A stretch of 64,000 nt of DNA from an uncultured Corynebacterium sp. (GTDB lineage Bacteria; Actinomycetota; Actinomycetes; Mycobacteriales; Mycobacteriaceae), in the NCBI RefSeq assembly GCF_946222985.1, contig NZ_CAMIFY010000007.1:1-64000 (forward strand), written 5' to 3'. Position numbers and translations under genes: made by a program. The number at the start of each line of letters is the position of its first letter. Position 1 is the first letter of the stretch. Below the pieces are notes generated by a model, which was given only the letters and a program-made list of their open reading frames with translations, had not been told where the DNA came from and did not search any database. This document shows positions 49,091-57,021 of the stretch, one piece after another.

Positions 49091-49869
49091 ACGACGATGC
49101 AGGACGCGACGACCCCGTGCGCGGGGCGCATCAGGGCGGAACCGGTGGCCCCGGCGGCCCCGGCGGCACGGGTGCCGCGGGCGAGACCGGGTGGCCCGGC
49201 GATTCCGGCGAGGGCATCGGCCCGGTGTCGGTGCCGCGCGCGTCCGGTGGTGCGTCGACGAAGATCGCGATCGCGCTGTGCATCGTCGGCAGCATCCTCG
49301 TGGCGTGGTTTGCCTTGTCTCAGACCATGGGTTCCGGCACGGACGACGACGTCAACGGCGCCGGAGCCGACGATGGCGCCGCGATCGACGAGGTCGTCGC
49401 CGACCGGCCCGAATGCCCCGTCCCCGAGCCCGGTGCCGTCGGCGCCGGCCCGCTCGCGGGCGTGGAGTTGCCGTGTCTCGGTGCCGATCACCAGGGCACC
49501 GTCGATCTCGGCGCGGCGCTGGCGGGCTCGCCGGCGGTGATCAACGTGTGGGTGTGGAACTGCGCGCCGTGCCGCGAGGAGTTGCCCGTCATCGAGGACT
49601 GGGCCGCGGCCAACCCGGACGTGCGCGTCGTCGGCGTGCAGGCGTCGACGAGCGCGGGCCGCGGTGCCGCGTTGCTCGAGGACCTCGACGTCGACGATTT
49701 CGCCTCGTACCAGGACGGCCTCGACGCCGTCGGCCCGGCGCTCGAGCTGCCCCGGGTCGTGCCCATCACCGTCGTGCTGCGTGCCGACGGTTCCGTCGCG
49801 GAGGTGCTGCCGAGAGCCTTCGATTCCATCGACGACTTCGACGCGGCGGTTCGCGGGGCGCTCGCGTGA
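49087..49869 (+). CDS. TlpA/ResA-like membrane-anchored thioredoxin
   Basis: 260 residues. A Gly/Pro-rich N-terminus, one membrane helix (about 57-77), then an extracytoplasmic thioredoxin fold with [21 protein letters not shown] (active site W-N-C-A-P-C) and a cis-Pro region [10 protein letters not shown]. The GTG overlaps the nth stop as GTGA. It probably reduces disulfides outside the membrane, for example in cytochrome maturation. It equals Rv3673c by position. Confidence 0.9.
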   Translation: MNDDAGRDDPVRGAHQGGTGGPGGPGGTGAAGETGWPGDSGEGIGPVSVPRASGGASTKIAIALCIVGSILVAWFALSQTMGSGTDDDVNGAGADDGAAIDEVVADRPECPVPEPGAVGAGPLAGVELPCLGADHQGTVDLGAALAGSPAVINVWVWNCAPCREELPVIEDWAAANPDVRVVGVQASTSAGRGAALLEDLDVDDFASYQDGLDAVGPALELPRVVPITVVLRADGSVAEVLPRAFDSIDDFDAAVRGALA

Positions 49870-50687
49870 GTGGATCCCGACGAGAAACAGCTGCCGGGCA
49901 TGATGCCGAACAAACCACCGGGCGCGATGCCCGGGCCGACGCGGTGATCGACGACGGCCCGCACGGGCAGAAGCGCGGCATCGAGGTCGTCCCGCCGTGG
50001 TTGGCGCCCGTGCTCGGCGACGGCGAGGACGCCGGTTTGTCGGCGTTGCGCCGCGCGGCGTCGACCCTCGACGAACCTTTGGACGACCCGGACGAATCCG
50101 CCGTCCTCGTCCTGCTCGGCGGCGACGCCGCATCCGAGGATCTCCCCGACGACGCTCTGGTGGTGCTCACCCACCGTGCGGTGACGCTACGCCGCCATGC
50201 CGGACAGATGTCGTTTCCGGGCGGCCGGCGCGACCCCGGCGACCGCGACGCCGTGCACACCGCGCTGCGCGAGGCCGAGGAAGAGACGGCGCTGCGCTCC
50301 GACTCCGTGACCCCGCTGCGGGTGCTCGACTCCATCGACATCAGCCGCACGGGCTTCGCCGTCCACCCGGTGCTGGCGTATTGGCACGCACCGCACGACC
50401 TGCACGCCGTCGACCCCGCGGAGACGGACAAGGTGCTGCCCGTGCGCATCTCCGATCTCGTCGACCCGGCCAACCGCATCCGCGTCGGCTGGGACCAGTG
50501 GACGGGCCCGGCGTTTCGCGTCGAGGACTTCATCGTGTGGGGATTCACCGGCGGCGTCCTCGATCATCTGCTCGATGCCGCCGGTTGGGCGCGGCCATGG
50601 GATGATGGCACGGTTCTCGATCTGGGAGAAACGCTGGCGAAGTCGGCGAACCACGAGTACTTCGGCATGGACGGAGCACAACGATGA
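49866..50687 (+). CDS. NUDIX hydrolase, CoA pyrophosphatase type
   Basis: 273 residues. The block LTHRAVTLRRHAGQMSFPGG is the UPF0035 signature of CoA/acyl-CoA diphosphatases, followed by the NUDIX box with REAEEETAL. In the box the first conserved Glu appears as Asp (GDRD region). A 50-residue variable N-terminus precedes. GTG overlaps the stop of the thioredoxin gene and the end overlaps the marP ATG, so four genes nth-tlpA-nudix-marP are coupled. Confidence 0.9.
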   Translation: MSGSRRETAAGHDAEQTTGRDARADAVIDDGPHGQKRGIEVVPPWLAPVLGDGEDAGLSALRRAASTLDEPLDDPDESAVLVLLGGDAASEDLPDDALVVLTHRAVTLRRHAGQMSFPGGRRDPGDRDAVHTALREAEEETALRSDSVTPLRVLDSIDISRTGFAVHPVLAYWHAPHDLHAVDPAETDKVLPVRISDLVDPANRIRVGWDQWTGPAFRVEDFIVWGFTGGVLDHLLDAAGWARPWDDGTVLDLGETLAKSANHEYFGMDGAQR

Positions 50688-51889
50688 CGGAGACGATCAG
50701 CGGGGGACTGGTGGTCGATCTGCTGTTGATCCTCCTCGTGCTGGGGGCCATGGCCCTCGGGTGGGCGCAGGGCGCACTGGGATCGGCGCTGGCGATCCTC
50801 GGCGTCGTCGCCGGCGGCATCGTCGGCCTCGAGCTGGCTCCGCTGGCCATGGACCTGGTGGAGAGCCGCGTAGCGCGGATGCTCATCGGCTTCGCCGTGG
50901 TGGTGGGGCTGGTCGTCGTCGGCCACACGGTCGGCGCCGTCGCCGGGCAATCGCTGCGCAACCGCATGCGCTCACCCGTCATCGTCGGCCTCGACTCCGG
51001 TTTCGGCGCGGTGCTCTACTCGGTCGCCGCGCTCGTCGTGGCGTGGATGGTGGCGCTGCCGCTGGCCACGGTCATGCCCGGGCAGGTCGGCGACGGCGTG
51101 CGCGATTCGACGGTGCTGGCCACCGTCGACGAACTCGCCCCCGACTCCTGGGCCGGCCTGCCGTCGTCGATCGTCCGCCGCATCGACGACTCCGGCGTCC
51201 CCGCGGTCATCGCGCCCTTCGAGCAGCGCCCGCAGCACGACGACACCCCGGCGGACCCCGCCGTCATCGACCAGGCCGTCGTCGATCGCATCCGCCCCTC
51301 GGTCGTCCGCGTTCTGGGTGAAGCGCCCCAGTGCCGCCGCCTGCTGCAGGGCTCCGGTTTCGTCGTCGGCCCCGATCTGGTGGTCACCAACGCTCACGTC
51401 GTCGCCGGTGTGGAGACCGTCCGCCTGGAGACCGTCGCCGGCATGATCGACGCCAGCGTGGTCCACTTCGATCCGCTCGACGACATCGCCGTCCTGCGCG
51501 CCCCGGGCCTGCCCCTCGACCCGCTGCCGTGGGCGCCGAGCGACGCCGCGCCGGGTGACGGCGCGGTGGTGCTCGGATTCCCGCAGTCCGGTCCGTTCAC
51601 GTCGACCGCCGCGCGGGTGGAGGAGAAGCTGCTCATCCGTGGCCCCGACATCTACGCCGCCAGCCGCCACGACCGCGAGGCGTACATCCTGCGCTCCGAC
51701 GTGCGCCACGGCAATTCCGGTGGCCCGCTGGTCACCCCGAACGGAGAGGCGCTCGGCGTCGTCTTCGGCGCCGGTGTCAACGACGACCAGACGGGCTACG
51801 CGCTCACCGCCGCGGAAACGCAGCAGCACGTCGACATCGCGCGGGATCTCGTCGACGCCGTCGACACCCGGGAGTGCGTGGTCCAGTAA
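50684..51889 (+). CDS. marP: Membrane serine protease MarP
   Basis: 401 residues. Four N-terminal membrane helices form a CvpA-like domain (1-130), then an extracytoplasmic chymotrypsin-fold protease with triad H238 (TNAHVV), D267 (LDDIAV) and S345 (GNSGGPL). C217 and C398 lie where M. tuberculosis MarP has its redox-sensitive disulfide. MarP is needed for acid and oxidative resistance there and cleaves a peptidoglycan hydrolase. The upstream thioredoxin-like gene may handle that disulfide. Confidence 0.93.
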   Translation: MTETISGGLVVDLLLILLVLGAMALGWAQGALGSALAILGVVAGGIVGLELAPLAMDLVESRVARMLIGFAVVVGLVVVGHTVGAVAGQSLRNRMRSPVIVGLDSGFGAVLYSVAALVVAWMVALPLATVMPGQVGDGVRDSTVLATVDELAPDSWAGLPSSIVRRIDDSGVPAVIAPFEQRPQHDDTPADPAVIDQAVVDRIRPSVVRVLGEAPQCRRLLQGSGFVVGPDLVVTNAHVVAGVETVRLETVAGMIDASVVHFDPLDDIAVLRAPGLPLDPLPWAPSDAAPGDGAVVLGFPQSGPFTSTAARVEEKLLIRGPDIYAASRHDREAYILRSDVRHGNSGGPLVTPNGEALGVVFGAGVNDDQTGYALTAAETQQHVDIARDLVDAVDTRECVVQ

Positions 51890-51919
51890 GCAGGGGTGCG
51901 GCAGGTGGGGGAGCGGCGC

Positions 51920-52909
51920 TCAGGCGCCGTCGGTGCCCTTCGCGCCGTCCGCGCTCTCGGGATCGCCTGCGCGCAGCGCGTCGGCGATGACCGCGGCGAC
52001 CTCGTCCGGGGCCTCGAGCCCCGGGTGGTGCCCGACGCCGGGCAGCGTGACGACGTCGTCGGTCGGCGACGCGTCGATCAGGCGCCGCGAGGTCAGCGGA
52101 TCACCCGCGCCGACGACCAGTCGCGTCGCGGGCACCGTCGCCCGGGAAAACTGCGACATCCACCGCCGCCACGACGGGCTCGTCGGGGTGGCGAGCCACT
52201 CCAGATGCTGCAGCGCCGGATGAAGTGCGCCGGCGCGCAGCGAACGTTCCATCAGCCGCGCGGTCTCGAGCCCCTCGGCTGAGTCGGCGAAACCGGGCCC
52301 CGACGTGGACATCGCCTCGGTGGCGAGGCTGGACGCCGTGCGGCTGCGGCGGCCGAGCACCCCGAACATGGCGCCGTACTTGCCGAAGGACCAGGAGGCG
52401 CGGAGGGGGCGGGAAAACGGACGTCGCAAAGCAACGCGCCGCCACGCCACCGGGTGCGGCATGCCGCAGGAGACGACGGCCGTCACCAGCTGCGGATTGC
52501 GGGCCGCCAGCGTCCACGCGACCAGCGCACCGTAGCCCTGGCCCACGACGATCGCCCGGGAGTGGCCCAGGGCGCGGATGAGCCCCGCGGCATCGTCGGC
52601 CGCGCCGACCGGGGAATACCCCGACGGCGTGCGATCGGAGGTGCCGTAACCGCGGCCGGACACCGCCACCGCGTGCACTGGCAGCTCCGCCATCAGCGGC
52701 AGGACGCGCCGCCAATCGAACCAGCCGCCGACCGCGGAATGAAGGAACAGCACCAGCGGAGACGACGAAACCCCGCACTCGGCGACGTGGAGCCGTTGGC
52801 CACGGACGTGAACCATGCGATGGTTCCACGGACCGTCCAACAGCACGTCATCCGGGTGCGGGGCGGGATCGTGCGGCACGTCGGCGCCGCCGGAAAACAG
52901 GGGATTCAC
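51920..52909 (-). CDS. Alpha/beta hydrolase-like protein without the usual nucleophile
   Basis: 329 residues. The fold is clear: oxyanion-hole region LVLFLHSAVGGWFDWRRVLP, the strand-turn SGRGYGTSDR, and the final His in GVGHHPGLEAPDEV. But the nucleophile elbow reads VVGQGYGALVAW, with Gly125 where epoxide hydrolases have Asp (GHDWG) or esterases Ser. The acid in VVGAGDPLT is present. It equals EphE by position in mycobacteria. It may be inactive or use another residue. One GCTTTGCGACG word lies inside. Confidence 0.8.
   Translation of the reverse strand: MNPLFSGGADVPHDPAPHPDDVLLDGPWNHRMVHVRGQRLHVAECGVSSSPLVLFLHSAVGGWFDWRRVLPLMAELPVHAVAVSGRGYGTSDRTPSGYSPVGAADDAAGLIRALGHSRAIVVGQGYGALVAWTLAARNPQLVTAVVSCGMPHPVAWRRVALRRPFSRPLRASWSFGKYGAMFGVLGRRSRTASSLATEAMSTSGPGFADSAEGLETARLMERSLRAGALHPALQHLEWLATPTSPSWRRWMSQFSRATVPATRLVVGAGDPLTSRRLIDASPTDDVVTLPGVGHHPGLEAPDEVAAVIADALRAGDPESADGAKGTDGA
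52422..52432 (-). repeat. GCTTTGCGACG word
   Basis: Inside the alpha/beta hydrolase gene, sense; encodes VALRRP across codon boundaries. Confidence 0.9.
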
Positions 52910-52960
52910 CGTCGATGCCGGTGACCGGAGGAGTGCGCGCGGGGGCGCACCCCGCCGGCG

Positions 52961-53491
52961 CTAGGTGTAGAGACCGTCGGACGTGGCGTGCGCCGTGCCC
53001 TGCGGGACGTTGCGGTTGTCGGAGCCCGCCGGAATGACCGTCTTGAGGTCCTGCACGGACCGGATGGTCTTCTCGGGCTTGCCCATCTTCTTCACCTTCT
53101 GCAGGCCGATGAACCCGGCGATGCCGGCGATGACGAGCATCAGCACGAAGACGATGAGGAACGCCGCCCAGCGCGGCAGCCACACGGCCAGCAGCTCGGC
53201 GAGGAAGAAGAACAGGAAGAAGGAGGAGTACAGGGCCACCACGCCGGCGATGGCGAAGAACGCGCCGCCGACGGCGCCCTTCTTGGCCTCGCCCGCGATC
53301 TCGGCCTTGGCCAGCTCGATCTCCGAGCGCACCAGGGAAGAAACCTGGGCCGAAGCCGACTGCACCAGCGTGCCGATGCTGGCCTCGCCCGGCGCGTGGG
53401 AATCCACGTCACTCAGCGGGACGGCGGTCACGCGCGGCGAAACGGACTCGCTGCCGTCCGTGAAAAGGCCCTTGTTGTCGTCGCTGCTCAC
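52961..53491 (-). CDS. DUF1469 (phage holin superfamily III-like) membrane protein
   Basis: 176 residues. SASAQVSSLVRSEIELAKAEIAGEAKKGAVG is the DUF1469 amphipathic lead (quoted in parts), followed by two membrane helices (about 88-110 and 118-142). Such proteins are common actinobacterial cell-envelope proteins and not phage genes. GTG 53491 has AGGAGG 6 bases ahead, so it is preferred over the upstream ATG. Equal by position to Rv3669-like genes. Confidence 0.85.
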   Translation of the reverse strand: MSSDDNKGLFTDGSESVSPRVTAVPLSDVDSHAPGEASIGTLVQSASAQVSSLVRSEIELAKAEIAGEAKKGAVGGAFFAIAGVVALYSSFFLFFFLAELLAVWLPRWAAFLIVFVLMLVIAGIAGFIGLQKVKKMGKPEKTIRSVQDLKTVIPAGSDNRNVPQGTAHATSDGLYT

Positions 53492-53603
53492 GTGCGTCCT
53501 CCTGCGTAGATCGGTGCGTTGCTCGTTGCAAACTCTCCCGGCAATAGTACCCATGATGTCCGGCCGCGCGCGGCGTGGTCGGCTTTTTCACCGTTATTCA
53601 TCC

Positions 53604-53638
53604 CGAATCGGCCCGAATTCCGGCGAATCGGGCCGAAT
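53604..53638. repeat. Two 15-base direct repeats in a divergent promoter
   Basis: CGAATCGGCCCGAAT and CGAATCGGGCCGAAT, 20 bases apart start to start (two helical turns), between the DUF1469 and Fic-like genes. Could be an operator. Confidence 0.5.
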
Positions 53639-53757
53639 CGACGACATTCGCAGGCATTCGGAGACAGTCGGACGCCCTTCGATGCGGACCGATGCTTTTC
53701 GACGCCCATTCCGGGGCTTTGGTCATCGCGCCGGGGCCGCGCCCTTAACCTGGGGGC

Positions 53758-54558
53758 ATGACCGACGGAACCCGCCGCCCCGACCCGCTCGCCCCGCTGA
53801 TGGAACTGGAGGGCGTCGAAGAGGCCGCCGCCCGCGCCGCCGAGGCGCTCTCCGCCGTCCACCGGCACCGCGCGAACCTGCGCAAGTGGACGGTCACCGG
53901 CGCCGAATCCGTGCTGCGCGGCGCCCGGGCCTCGGCGTGGCTGGAGGGCGGCGAGCCGGCGATGCCCGCCGACGGCGACGTCACCGACCCGATCCTCGCC
54001 GCGGCATTGCGCGCCGCGGATCCCATCGCCCCCGAAGCCATCGACGAGACCACGCGGGTGTGGCGCCGCGCCCCGATCCAGGTGCTGGCCCGGTTCGCCC
54101 TGGTCGCCTCGCCGACCGGCCCGTCGCTGTCGGAGGCGCCCACCGACGCCCGTTCCTCCGAAGCCGGCCGCCCCGTCGCCGACGAGCGCCTGTCGGCGGC
54201 GATGAAGGAACAGCGGCTCCACCTGCTCGGTGACCTGGTCACCGGCGGCACGTCCGTGCCCGACGCGGTGCTGTCCGCGGTGGTCCACGGCGAATTGCTG
54301 ACCATGCGGCCCTTCGCCGACAACAACGGGATCGTCGCCCGCGCCGCGTCCCGCTTGACGACGATCGCCGGCGGATCCGACCCCCGCGGCCTCGGCGTGC
54401 CCGAGGTGCATTGGACGCGCCACCGCGACGAGTACCGCGACGCCGCCGAAGCGTTCGCCTCCGGAGACCCGGACGGCGTGCGCCGGTGGATTCTGCTGCA
54501 CCTGGCCGGGCTGGAAGCCGGCGCGACCGAAGCTCACGGCATCGCGGACGCGGTCTAG
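53758..54558 (+). CDS. Fic-like protein with degenerate active site
   Basis: 266 residues, equal by position to Rv3662c. Near residues 185-200 it reads LLTMRPFADNNGIVARAAS, which resembles the Fic core H-P-F-x-D/E-G-N-G-R-x-x-R but with Arg for His, Asn for Gly and Ile for the first Arg. If it is a Fic fold it probably does not AMPylate. The N-terminal half has a helical region VTGAESVLRGARASAWLEGGEP, given here in part. No membrane segment or signal peptide. Function unknown. Confidence 0.6.
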   Translation: MTDGTRRPDPLAPLMELEGVEEAAARAAEALSAVHRHRANLRKWTVTGAESVLRGARASAWLEGGEPAMPADGDVTDPILAAALRAADPIAPEAIDETTRVWRRAPIQVLARFALVASPTGPSLSEAPTDARSSEAGRPVADERLSAAMKEQRLHLLGDLVTGGTSVPDAVLSAVVHGELLTMRPFADNNGIVARAASRLTTIAGGSDPRGLGVPEVHWTRHRDEYRDAAEAFASGDPDGVRRWILLHLAGLEAGATEAHGIADAV

Positions 54559-54595
54559 GCCCCGCTCCGCGCGGACCCCACATCGAGTCGGGGGC

Positions 54596-55423
54596 TCAGG
54601 AAGTGGAGCCACCGCCGCGTCGTGAAGCGATGATCCCCGCCACCAGCGCCGCGGCCCCCACCGTCGCCGCCGCAAGCCCCGTCACACGCGGGCCCGTGCG
54701 GCGGAACAGCGGCTCCGGATTGCGGAAAATGCGCACCGGCCACCCGCGCTCCACCGCGATCTTTCGCAACGGCTTGTCGGGGTTGACCGCAACGGGATGG
54801 CCGACCGCCGAGAGCATCGGCTCGTCGGTCGCGGAGTCCGAATAGGCGTAGCACCGCGACAGCTCGTACCCGCGCTCGGCTGCGATGCGGCGCAGCTCGG
54901 AGGACTTGTTGCCGCCGCGGCAGAAGAACGGGACCTCGCCGGTGTAGACGCCGTCGACGACCTCCAGCCGCGTGGCCACGCACTCGCGCACCCCGAGCTC
55001 CGCGGCGATCGGCTCGACGAGCTCCGCCGCCGACGCCGAAACGATGAACACGTCGTGGCCCAGCGCCCGGTGATGCCGGATCAGCTCCACGGCCTCCTTG
55101 TACACGTACGGCGAAATGACCTGGTGCAGGGACTCCTCGGCGATGCGGCGAACATGGTCGGCGCGCCACCCCGTGACCATCGCGGAGAGCTGATCGCGCG
55201 CGGCCTCCATCTGGTCGTGGTCGTGGCCGCCGGAGATGTACATCGCCTGGCCGAGGGCCATCTGCATCATCCCCGACGGCGTGATCAGGCCGGACTCCAT
55301 GAACTGCCGCCCGAAGGCGTACGCCGAGCTGCGGGCGACGATGGTCTTGTCCAGATCGAAGAACGCGGCCACGCGGCGACCACCCCGGGGCGGGGATACG
55401 GCGCGGTCGGCATCGGCGGTCAC
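54596..55423 (-). CDS. HAD-IB family hydrolase (SerB-like), C-terminally anchored
   Basis: 275 residues. HAD motif I AAFFDLDKTIVAR, motif II VFIVSASAAELVEP, motif III GNKSSELRR, motif IV YAYSDSATDEPML. A C-terminal membrane helix (about 245-268) is followed by a short basic end. Homologous to Rv3661 and to CicA/SerB-type phosphatases; phosphoserine or lysophospholipid head-group substrates are possible. GTG 55423 is chosen since it gives a 20-residue lead before the DLDKT strand; the longer frame runs into the small-RNA region. Confidence 0.85.
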   Translation of the reverse strand: MTADADRAVSPPRGGRRVAAFFDLDKTIVARSSAYAFGRQFMESGLITPSGMMQMALGQAMYISGGHDHDQMEAARDQLSAMVTGWRADHVRRIAEESLHQVISPYVYKEAVELIRHHRALGHDVFIVSASAAELVEPIAAELGVRECVATRLEVVDGVYTGEVPFFCRGGNKSSELRRIAAERGYELSRCYAYSDSATDEPMLSAVGHPVAVNPDKPLRKIAVERGWPVRIFRNPEPLFRRTGPRVTGLAAATVGAAALVAGIIASRRGGGSTS

Positions 55424-55551
55424 GGTCCCGAGCTTAGCCACGCACCTCGGGCACCGGTGCCGCGCGAGGCCCGCCGCGGGGCCGGTTCGGGGCCCGCGCG
55501 GACCGCGGTTTACGTGGCTTCCGCTGGGGGAACACCGGTTTGGCATTCGGG

Positions 55552-55580
55552 TTGGCAGCCTTTCGTGGTTGTGTCATACT
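55552..55580 (+). promoter_or_regulatory. Promoter of the 6C small RNA
   Basis: TTGGCA (55552-55557) and CATACT (55575-55580) with exactly 17 bases between. Predicted start of transcription is near 55587. Confidence 0.65.
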
Positions 55581-55586
55581 GATCGT

Positions 55587-55700
55587 GGCTGGCCCCGACA
55601 TACTGTGCGGCCGCCCCCGGCTCACCCCCCCCGAAGCCGGGTCAGACGCCCCGCGCCAATCCCCCCCCGGCGCGGGGCGTCGCTATGTCCGGGGCTGCGG
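55587..55700 (+). ncRNA. 6C RNA (actinobacterial small RNA with C-rich loops)
   Basis: Two hairpins in series: CCCGGCT/AGCCGGG (55616-55622, 55635-55641) with eight consecutive C in its loop, and GACGCCCCGCGCC/GGCGCGGGGCGTC (55645-55657, 55669-55681), a perfect 13-base stem with eight C in its loop. A closing helix forms between CCCCGACATA and TATGTCCGGGG. Two stems with six or more loop cytosines define the 6C RNA class. In M. tuberculosis the equivalent (B11) lies, as I recall, between Rv3660c and Rv3661, the same two neighbours as here. The 3' end is not precisely set. Confidence 0.85.
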
Positions 55701-55736
55701 CAGTTGTCCACATTCCCGGATCCGTCCACAAACGAT

Positions 55737-55747
55737 GCTTTGCGACG
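55737..55747 (+). repeat. GCTTTGCGACG word
   Basis: Between the 6C RNA and the ssd start. Confidence 0.9.
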
Positions 55748-55794
55748 GCGCATCCGCCGCGCCGGGTCACGTCTCCACGGGCACGGTTCGGGGC

Positions 55795-57021
55795 ATGGAC
55801 GAGCAGACATCCGGCCCGGTGGGGCCGGAGGACGTGATCATCGCCGTCGACGACCCCGAACTCGAGCAAGAGGCCGCCACGGTCATTGCGGCGACGGGGC
55901 GCCGGGCCGTGCGGGTGGAGATGCCGGACCCGGCGGACTCCTCGTGGCGCCGGTGCGCGGCGATTCTCTTCGACGAGGCCAAGGCGCGACGGTGGGTGGC
56001 GCGGTTCGGCGACGATGGCGGTCATTCACGGCACGGCCTGTATCTGCTCCACGCCGATGAGACGGACCCCGGTGCGGCTTTCGGCCTGGCCGATCGGATG
56101 GGATGCGGGGAGCCGGTCGCGTTGCCGGCGTGCGGCGCCGACCTCGTCGGATGGATCGGACGGCCCGACGCATCGGCGCGCGTCGCAGGCGCGGAAATCG
56201 GTGACCGGTTCGACGGCGACCACGTCGACCGGGGGTTCGACAGGCGCATTGATCGGGGCGTCGCCGCGCCCGGCAGCATCATCGCGTTGACCGGGGCGGT
56301 CGGCGGTGCGGGGACGTCGACGAGCGCGGCCGCCGTGGCGATGCTCGCGTCGAGGGACGACGAAACGCTGCTCGTCGACGCCGACGAGTTCTCCGGTGGC
56401 GCCGACCTTCTGCTCGGCGCCGAAGCCGAACCGGGCGTGCGGTGGCCGGACGTGCGCGCGGACGTCGGCCGCCTCGACGCGGCGGCTCTGTTCGACGCGG
56501 TGCCGAGGGCCAGGGGCCGGGCGGCCTCCGGTGCACCGGCGATCCTCACCGGCCCCCGATCGAGGGCCGACGACGGATGGACGATCTCGGCGACGGCCGT
56601 CGCGGCGGTGCTCGACGCCGTGGTCGCCGACGGGGCGATTGCGGTGGTGGACATGCCCGGCGCCGGAGACATCGCCGACGTCGTCGCCCCGCGAGCCGAT
56701 GTGCTGGCCGTCGTCGTCCCCGCCACGGTGCGCGGCGTGGCCGCCGCGGCCCGCCGGGCGGCGACGCTGCGGCGCATGGGCGGCGATCCGGTGGCCGTGC
56801 TCCGCTGGCCCGCGCCGGGCGGCATGACCGCCGAGGACGTGAGCTTCGCGACGGGGCTCGACGTCGTCGCCGAACTCGCCCACGTCCGAGGTCTGGCCAG
56901 GGAGCTGGAAGTCGACGGGCTCGGCCGCAGCGCCCCGAAATTGTTCCGCGCCCTGGCTCCGCTGCTCGACTTGACTGTCCCGGATGATCGGGCGCGGAGA
57001 ACGCGGGGGAGCCGGCCGTGA
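55795..57021 (+). CDS. ssd: Ssd-like septum-site/CpaE-type ATPase
   Basis: 408 residues. N-terminal receiver-like domain without an obvious phospho-Asp, then a MinD/ParA-type ATPase: LTGAVGGAGTSTSAAAVAML is the Walker A region and has Thr-Ser in place of Lys-Thr, and TLLVDADEFSGGADLLLG the switch. Equal to Rv3660c (Ssd), a septum-site protein at the head of the tad locus; CpaE plays a localisation role for pilus assembly elsewhere. ATG 55795 lies between the 6C RNA and the domain; its ribosome site is weak. Confidence 0.85.
   Translation: MDEQTSGPVGPEDVIIAVDDPELEQEAATVIAATGRRAVRVEMPDPADSSWRRCAAILFDEAKARRWVARFGDDGGHSRHGLYLLHADETDPGAAFGLADRMGCGEPVALPACGADLVGWIGRPDASARVAGAEIGDRFDGDHVDRGFDRRIDRGVAAPGSIIALTGAVGGAGTSTSAAAVAMLASRDDETLLVDADEFSGGADLLLGAEAEPGVRWPDVRADVGRLDAAALFDAVPRARGRAASGAPAILTGPRSRADDGWTISATAVAAVLDAVVADGAIAVVDMPGAGDIADVVAPRADVLAVVVPATVRGVAAAARRAATLRRMGGDPVAVLRWPAPGGMTAEDVSFATGLDVVAELAHVRGLARELEVDGLGRSAPKLFRALAPLLDLTVPDDRARRTRGSRP

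Noticed and set aside
49141..49215. Collagen-like Gly-x-x run in the TlpA-like protein (and a similar one in the dnaX end)
   Set aside because: Gly/Pro linkers are common in high-G+C actinobacterial proteins and here lie in cytoplasmic or disordered leaders, so no collagen role is implied.
53694..53704. GCTTTTCGACG near match of the recurring word
   Set aside because: One base off; single-mismatch hits are too likely to count as evidence.
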